Source of the DNA: Bosea sp. PAMC 26642
GTDB lineage: Bacteria; Pseudomonadota; Alphaproteobacteria; Rhizobiales; Beijerinckiaceae
Assembly (NCBI RefSeq): GCF_001562255.1
Contig: NZ_CP014301.1
Coordinates: 1 to 64,000 of the forward strand
Length of the DNA: 64,000 nucleotides
Direction: 5' to 3'
A program made the position numbers and the translations under genes. Within the stretch, counting starts at the first letter, position 1, and every line of letters starts with the position of its first letter. The notes below the pieces were generated by a model, which searched no databases, was not told the origin of the DNA, and saw only the letters and a program-made list of their open reading frames with translations. Of this stretch, positions 44,409-53,807 are shown in pieces.

Positions 44409-45231
44409 CCTCGTCCTTGACCGGCTCCGACGCCTCCAGGATGGCCTGCACCTTGAAGAAATCGAGACCTCCAACGCCGTCCACGCCGGCGCGGATCAGG
44501 ATGTCGGGTGGCTGGCGCTCGATCATGCGCTGTACGATCGTCCGGGTCAGGATCTGGCTGACGCCGATCATCGCCTCCAGGGGCTCGGGGATGCGCGCTT
44601 CGCTCACGGTCGCCGGTGCGCTCGTATCGACAGCCATCACGATGCGGCCGGGCGCCAGCAGCCTGTCGTAGGGCAGCGGATTGATCGCACCGCCGTCGAT
44701 CAGCACGCGCCCCTCGATCACCACGGGCCGGATCAGACCGGGGATGGCCAGCGAGGCCGCGACCGCCGGCGTCAGCGGCCCCTGGCTGAGTGAAACCTCG
44801 CAATGCAGGTGGTAGTCGGTCGCCAGCGCCGTGAACGGCGTCTTCAACTCCTCGAAACGGTCGGGCACGGCCTCGGGCCAGAACAGGTCGAGCATGCGCT
44901 CGCCGTCGATCAGGACCGGATTGCCGAGACCGCGCATCAGGTCGGTGAACTTGCCGACGCGGGCATCGAGCAGCCGAGCGATCACCCGGGCGCGGTCCCG
45001 GAAGGTCGATACGACATGCTCGCGTAATTCCTTGCCGGAAAGTCCCGCCGCATAGGCCGCGCCCACGATGGCGCCCATCGAGCAACCGACGATCAGCGAG
45101 GGTTTTATGCCGAGTTCGTCGAGCGCTTCCAGCACGGGGATATGGCTTAAGCCCCGCGCACCGCCAGCGCCCAGCACCAGCACGAGTTCGGGTCGGCTAG
45201 GCTGCGGTTGGGCAAGGGCGCTGGACATCAT
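44368..45231 (-). CDS. Patatin-like phospholipase
   Basis: A 287-aa patatin/RssA-type acyl hydrolase. The oxyanion glycine run is GAGGARGLSH (near residue 21), the nucleophile serine is in GCSMGAIVGAAYAAGL (Ser about 50), and the dyad aspartate is in LIDGGAINPLPYD. The full set of catalytic motifs suggests an active lipid esterase. It is 24 bases downstream of the dehalogenase gene on the same strand, so they may be co-transcribed. The substrate is unknown. Confidence 0.9.
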   Translation of the reverse strand: MMSSALAQPQPSRPELVLVLGAGGARGLSHIPVLEALDELGIKPSLIVGCSMGAIVGAAYAAGLSGKELREHVVSTFRDRARVIARLLDARVGKFTDLMRGLGNPVLIDGERMLDLFWPEAVPDRFEELKTPFTALATDYHLHCEVSLSQGPLTPAVAASLAIPGLIRPVVIEGRVLIDGGAINPLPYDRLLAPGRIVMAVDTSAPATVSEARIPEPLEAMIGVSQILTRTIVQRMIERQPPDILIRAGVDGVGGLDFFKVQAILEASEPVKDEVKRRLSQVLERRA

Positions 45232-45255
45232 GCGAATCTGGGCCTCTCCCGGCCC

Positions 45256-46170
45256 TCACGCAACCGCCCTGGCAAGAAAGGGCCTCAATGCCGCCAGCGT
45301 CGCGGCCGGGTTTTCTTCGGGCAGGAAATGGCCGCTTTCGATCGCGAACCCTTCCGCCTGTGGAGCGAACGTGGCGCGCCATATCTCCAGCGGGCTCGCG
45401 CCCTTGGCCGGGATGCCCGCCTCGCCCCAGAGCGCCAGCACGGGACACAGGATATTGTTTCCCGAGGCGAGATCTGCCTGGTCGTGGACGAGGTCGGTCG
45501 TCGCCCCGGCGCGGTAATCCTCGCAGGCGGCGTGGATCCGGCTGGGATCGTTGAAGGATTCGGCATAGGCCTGCATTGCCAGCGGATCGAACAGATCAAG
45601 GTTCTTGGCGCGGGTCCAGCTCGCGATCGTATGGTCGAGCCAGCCCGTGGGATCGGCCTTGATCAGGTTCTCCGGCACAGGCTCGGGCTGGGCCAGAAAG
45701 GTCCAGTGATAGACCTGCATGGCGCGCGCGGCGTTCATGCCTTCCCACATCGACAGCGTCGGCAGGATGTCCAGCAAGGCGAGGCGCTCGACCCGGCCGG
45801 GATGGTCGAGCGCCAGCCGGTAGCCGACCCGCGCGCCGCGATCATGCCCGATCACGGCGAAGCGCACATGCCCGAGCGCCTGCATCACGGCGACGATGTC
45901 CTCGCCCATGCCGCGCTTGCTGTAGGTTTCCTTGCCGCCGTCGCCATGCGGCGCCGTCGACCAGCCATAGCCGCGCAGATCGGGGCAGACGACCGTATGC
46001 GTCTTCGCCAACTCGCCCGCGAGCTTGTGCCACTCGGCATGGGTCTGCGGGAAGCCATGGATCAGCACCACCGGCGGTCCCTCGCCGCCGACGCGTGCGA
46101 AGATCTTGCCGACCGGCCCGTCGATCCAGTGTGCCTTGAAGCCGGGAAAGAGGCTGTCGAGATTGCTCAT
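45256..46170 (-). CDS. Fluoroacetate/haloacetate dehalogenase-type alpha/beta hydrolase
   Basis: A 304-aa hydrolase. Every residue described as functional in the Rhodopseudomonas fluoroacetate dehalogenase RPA1163 is here at the same or neighbouring position: nucleophile Asp110 (GHDRGARVG), carboxylate-binding Arg111 and Arg114, acid Asp134, halide-pocket His155-Trp156 (VYHWTF) and Tyr219, Trp185, and the catalytic His281 (SGHFLPEE). It would hydrolyse the C-F or C-Cl bond of haloacetates to glycolate. Epoxide hydrolase is the alternative, but the Arg pair and His-Trp argue for dehalogenase. Its ATG overlaps the stop of a VapB-like gene by four bases. Confidence 0.88.
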   Translation of the reverse strand: MSNLDSLFPGFKAHWIDGPVGKIFARVGGEGPPVVLIHGFPQTHAEWHKLAGELAKTHTVVCPDLRGYGWSTAPHGDGGKETYSKRGMGEDIVAVMQALGHVRFAVIGHDRGARVGYRLALDHPGRVERLALLDILPTLSMWEGMNAARAMQVYHWTFLAQPEPVPENLIKADPTGWLDHTIASWTRAKNLDLFDPLAMQAYAESFNDPSRIHAACEDYRAGATTDLVHDQADLASGNNILCPVLALWGEAGIPAKGASPLEIWRATFAPQAEGFAIESGHFLPEENPAATLAALRPFLARAVA

Positions 46171-46355
46171 TTGGACGACGCCCGTGGCAGAGCCCTTGAA
46201 GTGTCCGCCATGGCTTCTCGAGAGGTTTGCATGACGAGGCGAGCCAGCCGCTCTTGAGCGGCGATCAGGACAGCAATGTCGAGCGGTTCGCCCGTTCGCT
46301 GGATCAGCTCAAACAACAAAGCTTCGGTTTTCGGATCGTCGATCTCGATTGCCAT
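46167..46355 (-). CDS. Orphan VapB-like antitoxin (Rv0623/PSK-type)
   Basis: A 62-aa protein resembling the VapB family PF07704: MAIEIDDPKTEALLFELIQRTGEPLDIAVLIAAQERLARL matches in pattern the 'I..P.t..L..eLA..TGe....Av..AL..RL' layout (segments LIQRTGEPL and AQERLARLV). No VapC PIN-domain gene is next to it. Instead it overlaps the dehalogenase start through ATGA, so it is translationally coupled to that enzyme. It may be a remnant of a toxin-antitoxin pair or an independent small regulator. Confidence 0.6.
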   Translation of the reverse strand: MAIEIDDPKTEALLFELIQRTGEPLDIAVLIAAQERLARLVMQTSREAMADTSRALPRASSK

Positions 46356-46407
46356 TGCACACGCCCCGTCAGTGTTTCGCGGAGCTTACAGTGGCCGTGA
46401 CGTCCCG

Positions 46408-47688
46408 TCAGCCGTCGCTCTCCCGCTTCACCGCCTGCCAGCCGATGTCGCGCCGGCAGAAGCCGCCGGGCCAGTCGATCAGGTCGACTGCGCTGTAGGC
46501 GCGCGCCTGAGCCTCGCCGACGCTCTTGCCGAGACCGACCACGTTCAGAACGCGTCCGCCATCGGCAACGAGATCGAGCGCCGTCTGCTTGGTCCCTGCG
46601 TGAAAGACGAGTACGTCGTCGAGCGCGGCGGCCTTCTCGACGCCCTTGATGACGCTGCCCTTCTCAGGTCCCGCCGGATAGCCCTTCGCCGCCAGCACGA
46701 CGCTGAGCGCAGCCTCCTCCGACCAGCGCAGGGTGATCTGGTCGAGCACGCCGTCGCAGGCCGCCAGCAGCGCCGGCACGATGTCGCTCTTCAGGCGCGG
46801 CATCAGCACCTCGCATTCCGGGTCGCCGAAGCGGACATTGTATTCGATCAGCCTGGGCCCCTGCGACGTGATCATCAGCCCGGCATAGAGGATGCCCTGG
46901 AACGGCATTCCACGCGATGCCATGCCGGCCAATGTCGGCATGATGATCTGCGCCATCACCTGCTCTTCCAGCGCCTTCGTCATAACCGGCGCCGGCGAAT
47001 AGGCGCCCATGCCACCGGTATTGGGGCCGGTGTCGCCGTCCCCGACGCGCTTGTGGTCCTGCGCCGAGGCCATCGCCAGCGCATGGGTGCCGTCGCACAA
47101 CGCAAAGAAGCTCGCCTCCTCGCCGATCATCCACTCTTCGATCACGACCTCCTCACCAGCCGCGCCGAGCCCGCCCGAGAACATCATCGCGATCGCCTCG
47201 TTCGCCTCGTCGAGCGTCTGCGCCATCACCACGCCCTTGCCGGCCGCGAGGCCGTCGGCCTTGATCACGATCGGCGCGCCTTTTTCCGCGACATAGGCCT
47301 TGGCGGCGGCAGCATCCGTGAAGCGCCCGAAGCCGGCGGTCGGAATGCCGAATTCGGCGCAGAGTTCCTTGGTAAAGGCCTTCGAACCTTCGAGCTGCGC
47401 TGCGGCCTTCGACGGCCCGAAAACCTTGATCCCGGCCGCGACGAGGTCGTCGGCGATGCCCGCGACCAGCGGCCCTTCCGGCCCGACCACGACGAGCCCG
47501 ATGCCCTGCAGCTTGCAGAACGAGACCACGGCCTGATGGTCCGCCACGTCGATCACGACGTTCTCGCCGCATTGCGCCGTGCCGGGATTGCCCGGCGCGA
47601 TGTAGAGTCGGTCGCACAGTGCCGACGCGGAAATCGCCCAGGCGAGCGCGTGCTCGCGTCCACCCGAGCCGATCAGAAGAATGTTCAT
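46408..47688 (-). CDS. purD: Phosphoribosylamine--glycine ligase
   Basis: A 426-aa ATP-grasp enzyme making GAR in purine synthesis. Family features are [18 protein letters not shown] at the N-terminus, [11 protein letters not shown], the ATP-binding [40 protein letters not shown], and [16 protein letters not shown] with metal ligands. Length is standard. It is divergent from xseA. Confidence 0.96.
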   Translation of the reverse strand: MNILLIGSGGREHALAWAISASALCDRLYIAPGNPGTAQCGENVVIDVADHQAVVSFCKLQGIGLVVVGPEGPLVAGIADDLVAAGIKVFGPSKAAAQLEGSKAFTKELCAEFGIPTAGFGRFTDAAAAKAYVAEKGAPIVIKADGLAAGKGVVMAQTLDEANEAIAMMFSGGLGAAGEEVVIEEWMIGEEASFFALCDGTHALAMASAQDHKRVGDGDTGPNTGGMGAYSPAPVMTKALEEQVMAQIIMPTLAGMASRGMPFQGILYAGLMITSQGPRLIEYNVRFGDPECEVLMPRLKSDIVPALLAACDGVLDQITLRWSEEAALSVVLAAKGYPAGPEKGSVIKGVEKAAALDDVLVFHAGTKQTALDLVADGGRVLNVVGLGKSVGEAQARAYSAVDLIDWPGGFCRRDIGWQAVKRESDG

Positions 47689-47725
47689 CGCGCCGTCTCC
47701 TTGCGTGCGGATATCCGCCCACCAT

Positions 47726-47820
47726 CGTCATCCCGGGCGACCGGAGGGAGACCCGGGATCCATTCCGGAACGGTTCAGGCATGGATCCCGGATCTGCGCT
47801 TCGCTCCGTCCGGGATGACC
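47726..47820. repeat. Nested palindromic intergenic repeat, family 1 copy C
   Basis: The outer arms GTCATCCCGG (47727-47736) and CCGGGATGAC (47810-47819) and the inner arms CCGGGATCCAT (from 47753) and ATGGATCCCGG (47781-47791) match the copies at 1777 and 34434. It lies in the divergent purD-xseA intergenic region, where it could affect promoter architecture. Confidence 0.88.
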
Positions 47821-47920
47821 CGCAGGGGATGCCGGAACCGAGATGAGAAGGCGGCAATAGCCGCCGATCGTCCTGACGGCAACGCTTCTGCTTGGCCATT
47901 CACCTCGTTAAGGTCGCGCC

Positions 47921-49444
47921 ATGGATATCGAATCGCCCGACGCCCCCGTCTCCAACGCTCCCGAATGGTCGGTCTCCGACCTGTCAGGCGCGCTCAAGCG
48001 TACGCTGGAGGACGCCTTCGGTTTCGTGCGCGTACGCGGCGAGATCTCGGGCTATCGCGGCCCGGTCGCGTCCGGCCATGTGTATTTCTCGCTCAAGGAC
48101 CAGAACGCCAAGATCGACGCCGTGATCTGGAAGGGTGTGTTCGGCCGCCTCAAGACCCGCCCGCAGGACGGGCTCGAGGTGATAGCCACCGGCAAGATCA
48201 CCACTTTTGCTGGCAAGTCGAGCTACCAGATCATCATCGATTCGCTAGAGCCCGCCGGCATCGGCGCGCTGATGGCGCTGCTGGAGGAACGCCGCAAGCG
48301 CCTGGCGGCGGAGGGTCTGTTTGCCGAGGAGCGCAAGCAGCTCATTCCCTATCTGCCTGTTGTCATCGGCGTCGTCACCTCTCCGACTGGCGCCGTCATC
48401 CGCGATATCCTGCACCGGCTGGAGGACCGCTTTCCGCGCCATGTCCTGGTCTGGCCGGTGCGGGTTCAGGGCGAGACCAGCGCGGCCGAGGTCGCTGCCG
48501 CCATCGCCGGCTTCAACGCACTGCCCGAGGGCGGGCGCATCCCACGGCCCGACGTCATCATCGTGGCGCGCGGCGGCGGTTCGCTCGAGGACCTGATGGG
48601 CTTCAACGAGGAGGTCGTGGTGCGCGCTGCCGCAGCCTCCGACATTCCGCTCGTCTCGGCTGTCGGCCACGAGACCGACTGGACGCTGATCGACCACGCC
48701 GCCGACCTGCGCGCCCCGACCCCGACCGGCGCCGCCGAAAAGGTCGTCCCCGTCCGTGCCGAGCTGATGAGCATGGTCGCCGACCTCTCGCGCCGGCAGG
48801 CCGGCGCGATGCGCCGCCTCTCCGACCGCCGCCGCAGCGATCTGCGCGCGCTCGCCCGGGCGCTGCCGGCGCCCGAAGCCGTGCTGTCGGCCCCGCGCCA
48901 GCGGCTCGATCTTGCGACAGCGCGGCTCGCTCCGGCTCTGGCGAAGAACGCCAGGGCGCATGAGCAGCGCCTGGTCCAGGCGGCGCAGCGCCTGTCGCGC
49001 CGCTCGCCGGTCGTCCGGCTCGCCGAATTACGGACGCGGCTGACAGGCATGGGACGTGCGCTGGATACGGCAAAGCGGACGGCGGTCGCGTCTGAAATGG
49101 CTCGGATAGAGCGCTCGCGCGAGCGGGCGCAGGCCGTGGCCGACAGGGCGGCCCGCGCCTTCGCGCTCGGCCTTGCCCGTCGTGGCGAACGGCTCCGCTC
49201 GCTCTGGACGCTGATGCGCTCGCTGGGTCCGGACTCGGTCCTGGCTCGGGGCTATGCACTCGTGCGCGACGAGGCCGGCGCGTCGGTGCGCGGTGTCGCC
49301 CAGGCCCAGGCCGGGCAGGAACTGAGCGTTCAGGTCGCCGATGGCCGCTTCGCCGTCACGGTTGCGGGCCGCTCAGACCCGCCCAGGCCGGCCCGCCCCC
49401 AGCGCAGGTCATCAGCGAGAACGGATCAGGCCGATTTGTTCTGA
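47921..49444 (+). CDS. xseA: Exodeoxyribonuclease VII large subunit
   Basis: A 507-aa nuclease subunit. The N-terminal OB-fold ([26 protein letters not shown] in part, e.g. [14 protein letters not shown]) is followed by the catalytic domain ([70 protein letters not shown] as separate conserved elements) and a long coiled coil. It degrades single-stranded DNA with XseB, which is not in this window. The ATG is at 47921. The last 15 residues are basic. Confidence 0.95.
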   Translation: MDIESPDAPVSNAPEWSVSDLSGALKRTLEDAFGFVRVRGEISGYRGPVASGHVYFSLKDQNAKIDAVIWKGVFGRLKTRPQDGLEVIATGKITTFAGKSSYQIIIDSLEPAGIGALMALLEERRKRLAAEGLFAEERKQLIPYLPVVIGVVTSPTGAVIRDILHRLEDRFPRHVLVWPVRVQGETSAAEVAAAIAGFNALPEGGRIPRPDVIIVARGGGSLEDLMGFNEEVVVRAAAASDIPLVSAVGHETDWTLIDHAADLRAPTPTGAAEKVVPVRAELMSMVADLSRRQAGAMRRLSDRRRSDLRALARALPAPEAVLSAPRQRLDLATARLAPALAKNARAHEQRLVQAAQRLSRRSPVVRLAELRTRLTGMGRALDTAKRTAVASEMARIERSRERAQAVADRAARAFALGLARRGERLRSLWTLMRSLGPDSVLARGYALVRDEAGASVRGVAQAQAGQELSVQVADGRFAVTVAGRSDPPRPARPQRRSSARTDQADLF

Positions 49445-49459
49445 TCGTGCCGGCGTCCG

Positions 49460-50308
49460 TCAGCGCTTGGCGAGAAAACCGAAGACCCGCTTGATCGCGT
49501 CCTCACGCGCCGCCGGGTTGGTGCCGACCATCGCCTTGCCCGTGCCCGTGGCCGAATAGGCGATGTCGGTCTTTTCCCGGACTTCAAGGCGGGGATGGTC
49601 GAAATCGTGCAGCGCGCCGGGATAGAGCACGAGCTCGACATTCTCGCCGCGCTTGCGCGCCGCCTTCGCCAGGAAGTCGCAAGGCGCCGGCGGCGTCCAG
49701 TCGTCCGCGTCGCCCATCAGCAGGAGCGTCGGAGTTCGCGCCGCGAAGGTCGCCGACTCAGATTGCAGCCGGCAGCTTGGATAGAATGCGATGGCGCGCA
49801 GGAAATCGGGCCGGTCGTCGGCCGGCCGGCGATCGGTCCGGATCGCCGCCAGCACCGTTGCCCCGCCGCCGGACCAGCCGAGCAGGGAAATCTCCGCCTT
49901 GCGTACATCGTTGCGCATCTGCAGCCAGTTTCGCGCCGCGGCCGCATCGGCGACGCGTTCGCGGCTCGGGCGGACGGTCAGTTCCTTCACCCCGCATTGC
50001 GAGCCGAGCTTTCGCGACCCGTAGCTGTCGGGCATTAGAACAATGAAGCCGGCAGCCGCGAAGCGTTCGCCCCAGTCGGAATGGCGTGTCGAGAGCGTGC
50101 CGTTGTCGCGCCAGAGCCCGCCGCAGCCATGCAGCGCGACCACGGCGGGAAACGGGCCCGGCCCGGAGGGGCGGTAGAGCACCGCGTCGAGCTGGCCGTC
50201 GTCGATCGGGACACGTACGCGCTCATAGCCGCTGGCGCCTGCAGCCGAGGCGGCGACCAGAGCGAGGCCTGTCAGAACCGCCAGAAGACGGATGAGGCTG
50301 GACATCAT
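49460..50308 (-). CDS. Exported dienelactone-hydrolase-like protein
   Basis: A 282-aa alpha/beta hydrolase with a signal peptide (residues 1-25, LAVLTGLALVAASAAGA). The fold motifs are VVALHGCGGLW (oxyanion region), nucleophile LLGWSGGGATVL, Asp in MGDADDWTPP and His in LHDFDH. Substrates may be esters or lactones; the dienelactone hydrolase label is family-level only. ATG 50308 was chosen over a GTG at 50326 because the signal peptide starts there. It is convergent with xseA (15-base gap). Confidence 0.8.
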   Translation of the reverse strand: MMSSLIRLLAVLTGLALVAASAAGASGYERVRVPIDDGQLDAVLYRPSGPGPFPAVVALHGCGGLWRDNGTLSTRHSDWGERFAAAGFIVLMPDSYGSRKLGSQCGVKELTVRPSRERVADAAAARNWLQMRNDVRKAEISLLGWSGGGATVLAAIRTDRRPADDRPDFLRAIAFYPSCRLQSESATFAARTPTLLLMGDADDWTPPAPCDFLAKAARKRGENVELVLYPGALHDFDHPRLEVREKTDIAYSATGTGKAMVGTNPAAREDAIKRVFGFLAKR

Positions 50309-50381
50309 CGGCAGGAGCGCTATCACGGGGCAGGATTATCTGGATAATCCGCCCGCGGATCAATGGTTTCGATACGTTACG

Positions 50382-50603
50382 ATGAATATTAGCGAGCGTC
50401 CTCCCATGCCCGGCCCGGAAGCCGCGGTCGATTACGGCCATGGCGAGTTCCGTGTCGTGCGGCCAGGCGCCTTCGTGCGCTGCGCCATCACCGGCGCGCC
50501 GATCAGGCTGGAGGATCTGCGCTACTGGTCGGTCGAGTGGCAGGAAGCCTATATTTCGCCCGAGGCGGTGCAGCTAAGAATGCGCCGCGCCGGCAGGACC
50601 TGA
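50382..50603 (+). CDS. DUF2093 family protein
   Basis: A 73-aa conserved alphaproteobacterial protein of unknown function. The family core is YGHGEFRVVRPGAFVRCAITG and PIRLEDLRYWSVEWQEAYIS. In many Rhizobiales it lies between xseA and lpxK, as here. ATG 50382 gives the usual length; ATG 50406 or upstream in-frame starts cannot be excluded. Its last 30 bases overlap the convergent lpxK. Confidence 0.82.
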   Translation: MNISERPPMPGPEAAVDYGHGEFRVVRPGAFVRCAITGAPIRLEDLRYWSVEWQEAYISPEAVQLRMRRAGRT

Positions 50604-51599
50604 GCCGGCCAGCGCCCGGTCGAGCAGGGCGGCAAGGTCTTTCGGCCGCTCGATGACGAGCGTCACCGGCACGGCCATCAGCAGGGTCCGCTCGCCCTCG
50701 GGCCAGAGCGGGCCAAGCTTGGTCATGTCCTTCTCGGTCGTCGCCACGACGCTGTTCCTGGCCTTCGCTTCGGCGATCAGCGCTGCGATATCGCTCGCGC
50801 CATAGGCATAATGATCGCCGAAAGCATGATCCGCCACGATCTCCGCGCCGGCCTCGCGCAGCGTCGCCAGGAATTTCTCCGGCCGTCCGATCCCCGAAAC
50901 GGCGAGTACGCGCTGTCCCCTCAGTTTGTCCGTCGAGGCGGCGTCCGGGACAAGGTGCCCTTGCAACACCATGATCCCCGCCGAGCGGGCGGCGCTGCCG
51001 ACGGCTTCGCCGGCAGGCCCGGCGCCAATGACCAGAACGGCATCGGTTCCGGAAAACTGGCCCGAGAGGGGAGCCCGTAACGGCCCGGCCGGAATGCAAA
51101 GCCCGTTGCCGATCCCGCCGAAGCCATCGACGACGGCCAGCCGCAGGGTTTTGGCGAGCGACGGATTTTGCAATCCGTCGTCCATCACGACCACGCTGGC
51201 ACCCAGCATCCTGGCCAGTCCTGCCCCGGCCGGCCGGTCGCGCGACACGATCGTGCGGATATGCGCGGCCATCAGCACGGGCTCGTCGCCGGCCTCGGCT
51301 GGCGTATGCCGGGTCGGATCGACTTCGAGAGGCCCGGTCAGCGTTCCGCCATAGCCTCGCATCAGCACGAAGGGCGTCTCGCCGCGCATTCGTAGCAGCG
51401 CCGCCAGCATCAATGCGGTCGGCGTCTTGCCGGCGCCGCCGGCGACGAAATTGCCGACGCAGATGACGGGAATTCCGGCATCAACGCCCTTACCGCGCAT
51501 CCGCCGCGACGTGAGCGCGCCATAGAGCCAGCCGAAAGGTTGCAGCAGCCGTGCGAGTGGGGCAGGGGGCAGCCGCCACCAGAAGCCCGGAGCCCGCAT
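50574..51599 (-). CDS. lpxK: Tetraacyldisaccharide 4'-kinase
   Basis: A 341-aa inner-membrane kinase that phosphorylates the lipid A precursor. The Walker A motif is NFVAGGAGKTPTA at about residues 50-61, and RGYGGTLTGPLEVD and VVVMDDGLQNPSL are family hallmarks. A hydrophobic N-terminal stretch (WWRLPPAPLARLLQPFGWLY) is typical. Its ATG overlaps the waaA stop by one base, so it belongs to the LPS unit DUF4170-DUF374-waaA-lpxK. Confidence 0.95.
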   Translation of the reverse strand: MRAPGFWWRLPPAPLARLLQPFGWLYGALTSRRMRGKGVDAGIPVICVGNFVAGGAGKTPTALMLAALLRMRGETPFVLMRGYGGTLTGPLEVDPTRHTPAEAGDEPVLMAAHIRTIVSRDRPAGAGLARMLGASVVVMDDGLQNPSLAKTLRLAVVDGFGGIGNGLCIPAGPLRAPLSGQFSGTDAVLVIGAGPAGEAVGSAARSAGIMVLQGHLVPDAASTDKLRGQRVLAVSGIGRPEKFLATLREAGAEIVADHAFGDHYAYGASDIAALIAEAKARNSVVATTEKDMTKLGPLWPEGERTLLMAVPVTLVIERPKDLAALLDRALAGSGPAGAAHS

Positions 51600-52903
51600 C
51601 AGGACGTCGTCTCCCGCTGGTTGATCGCGACCCGCATCAGCAGCGGTTCGATCGCCTGCATGGTTCGGTTCAGCGCGCCGCCGAGTTGGGTCGCGGTCTG
51701 GGCCGCGTGCCGTGCCGCCTGCCGCGCCGCGGAGGGATTGCTCAGCCAGGCATGGACGGCGCTGGCCAGCGCCTGCGCATCCGCGACGGAGCGCGCGCCG
51801 CCGTCGCGGTCGAAGGCCGCGAAGATCTCGGCGTTGTTGTGGACATGGGGGCCGTGCAGCAGCGCGCAGCCGAGCTTGGCCGGCTCGATCGGATTATGGC
51901 CGCCAATCATCGGCACCAGCGAGCCGCCGAGATAGGCCACCTGCGACAGCCGGTAGAACAGCCCGAGCTCGTTCACCGTGTCGGCGACGTAGAGTTCCAC
52001 GCCCTGCTCCGGCGTCTGGCCGGCTGCTCGCCGCGCCACGGCGATGCCGTTTGCACGGGCCAGATCCTCGACCTCCGGCCCGCGCTGGGGATGGCGCGGC
52101 GCGATGATGGTCAGAAGCCCCGGAAGATGCGGCATCAGGCCAAGATGGGCCGAGATGATCGCCTCCTCTTCGCCTGGATGCGTGCTGGCTGCGATCCAGA
52201 CCGGGCGCCCGGTGGTCAGCCCGTCGAGAATGGCCAGCGTGTTCGCATCGGCCGGGGGGGCGGCGACGTCGAATTTCAGGTTTCCCGCGATGCTGACGCG
52301 GTCGGCGCCGAGCTGCGCCAGCCGCTCGCCGTCGCCCTGCGACTGGGCAAGGCAGCTTTCGAAACAAGACAGCAGGTAGCGCGAGGTCTTCGGGGCCTTG
52401 TACCAGCGCTTGAACGAGCGCTCGGACATCCGACCGTTGACCAGCACCAGCGGCACCGATCGCTTGCGCGCCTCGATCAGAAGATTGGGCCAGATCTCCG
52501 ACTCGCAGATCAATCCGAGAGCCGGGCGCCAGTAGTCGAGGAAGCGCCGCATGTAGCGGGGCACGTCGAGCGGCAGGTACTGGTGGATCACGCCGGCCGG
52601 CAGCCGGGCGGCGAGCAGCTTCGCCGAGGTCACGGTGCCCGAAGTCACCAGCACGGCAAGGCCCCGGCGCTGCAGCTTCTCGACCAGCGGCAGCAGCGTC
52701 ACGGTCTCGCCGACGCTGGCGCCATGCAGCCAGACCAATGTCTTGTCGGGGCGACGCACGCCGGGATAGCCGCGCCGCTCGGCGAAACGGGTCGGATCCT
52801 CCTTGCCGTTGCGCCGCCGCCAGAGCAGAAGGCCGGCGGCGGCCGGCTCCAGCAGCGCGGTCAGCATTCTGTAGCCGGTCAGGATCGCGCCCTGCTCCAT
52901 CAT
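51599..52903 (-). CDS. waaA: 3-deoxy-D-manno-octulosonic acid transferase (Kdo transferase)
   Basis: A 434-aa glycosyltransferase that adds Kdo to lipid A at the inner membrane. WLHGASVGETVTLLPL holds the catalytic glutamate region, followed by CESEIWPNLL, NGRMSERSFKRW, WIAASTHPGEEE, LTIIAPRHPQR and GGSLVPMIGGHNPIEPA, the complete family set. The start is the double ATG at 52903/52900, which overlaps the DUF374 stop (ATGA). The longer open frame beyond is a mirror of the DUF374 gene. Confidence 0.95.
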   Translation of the reverse strand: MMEQGAILTGYRMLTALLEPAAAGLLLWRRRNGKEDPTRFAERRGYPGVRRPDKTLVWLHGASVGETVTLLPLVEKLQRRGLAVLVTSGTVTSAKLLAARLPAGVIHQYLPLDVPRYMRRFLDYWRPALGLICESEIWPNLLIEARKRSVPLVLVNGRMSERSFKRWYKAPKTSRYLLSCFESCLAQSQGDGERLAQLGADRVSIAGNLKFDVAAPPADANTLAILDGLTTGRPVWIAASTHPGEEEAIISAHLGLMPHLPGLLTIIAPRHPQRGPEVEDLARANGIAVARRAAGQTPEQGVELYVADTVNELGLFYRLSQVAYLGGSLVPMIGGHNPIEPAKLGCALLHGPHVHNNAEIFAAFDRDGGARSVADAQALASAVHAWLSNPSAARQAARHAAQTATQLGGALNRTMQAIEPLLMRVAINQRETTS

Positions 52904-53646
52904 GGCGCTTCGCTCAGGACGGCGGCGATGGCCGGAGCGGGCCTCAACCCGGCACCGGGATCGTGCCCGCCGACGATCGCATAGGCGCGGGCATGGGCGG
53001 CGTCGAGCCCGGCTTCCAGCGCCAGCCTCGCGGCCTCGCAGGTCGCCTCGTCGGCCTCGCGCGCGACTTGGATCGCCTCGCCGACGACGATCGCGCCGCG
53101 GCCGAAGGGCAGGCCGATCGAGGCCCGGTCCCAACTCTTGAAGTCGATACGCCGGCTGGTCGCGACCGCGATCGGATGAATCGGCCGGCCCGACGCCCGC
53201 GCCAGCGCGATGATGCCGGGTCCGGCGATGCGGGCGCGCTTGGGGATGTCGGCGGTCAGCACCATCGTCTCCCCGGCCGCGAGCCGGCGGACCATGGCGA
53301 GGAAGGCGCTGGCCCCGCCCTTCTCGCGGACCTTGCGGCCCAGCGCTCCAGAGCCACGGATCGCGCCGATGCCGAGTTCTCGCAAAGCCACCGCGTTGAA
53401 CCCGCCATCGCCATGACGGGAGACTAGCGAGCAGGCCGGCATCCAGTCGGGCCGCGCGAACGGAATCATGATGTGCTGCCCGTGCCACATGGCGATGATC
53501 AGCGGCAGCTCGGTCCGGACACGGTCATAGATGTCGGCCGGCTCGACGACGATCCGGTTCGTACGCTGGACCAGGCGAAGGTATCCGGCCAGCAGACGGC
53601 CGAGCGTCTCCTGCGCCATCTTCGTCTTGAGAATGGAAAAGCCCAT
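52900..53646 (-). CDS. Lysophospholipid acyltransferase family protein (DUF374)
   Basis: A 248-aa protein of the DUF374 branch of the PlsC-like superfamily. The pattern IIAMWHGQHIMIPFA (the H-x-Q variant of the HxxxxD motif), VSRHGDGGF, TADIPKRARIAGPGII and PIHPIAVATSRRI is family-typical. Encoded immediately upstream of and overlapping waaA, it is probably an acyltransferase for lipid A or phospholipid, but the acceptor has not been fixed by sequence. Confidence 0.88.
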   Translation of the reverse strand: MGFSILKTKMAQETLGRLLAGYLRLVQRTNRIVVEPADIYDRVRTELPLIIAMWHGQHIMIPFARPDWMPACSLVSRHGDGGFNAVALRELGIGAIRGSGALGRKVREKGGASAFLAMVRRLAAGETMVLTADIPKRARIAGPGIIALARASGRPIHPIAVATSRRIDFKSWDRASIGLPFGRGAIVVGEAIQVAREADEATCEAARLALEAGLDAAHARAYAIVGGHDPGAGLRPAPAIAAVLSEAP

Positions 53647-53807
53647 CAGATCCAGTTCCGGCTCTCGAACAGGAGCGAGAGCATCAGGTCACGCCGGCTG
53701 CGGCCGCTTTCGCATCACGTCCGGCGACGTCGGCGAATCACGGCAAGCGGCTTGCCGGCACAGTCTGGCACAACTGCGTGTCGCGAGCCTGACGTCGGCG
53801 CAGTGGC

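Noticed and set aside
42816..44474. Apparent 552-aa fusion ending in the TauE exporter
   Set aside because: The first 306 residues are antisense to the ArsR-like gene; the exporter proper starts at 43556.
46276..48963. 895-codon plus-strand open frame across purD and xseA
   Set aside because: It runs antisense to purD and then out of frame through xseA, both strongly conserved genes.
51599..53488. Apparent 629-aa WaaA with a long N-terminal domain
   Set aside because: The extra part is the DUF374 gene in another frame; WaaA begins at 52903.
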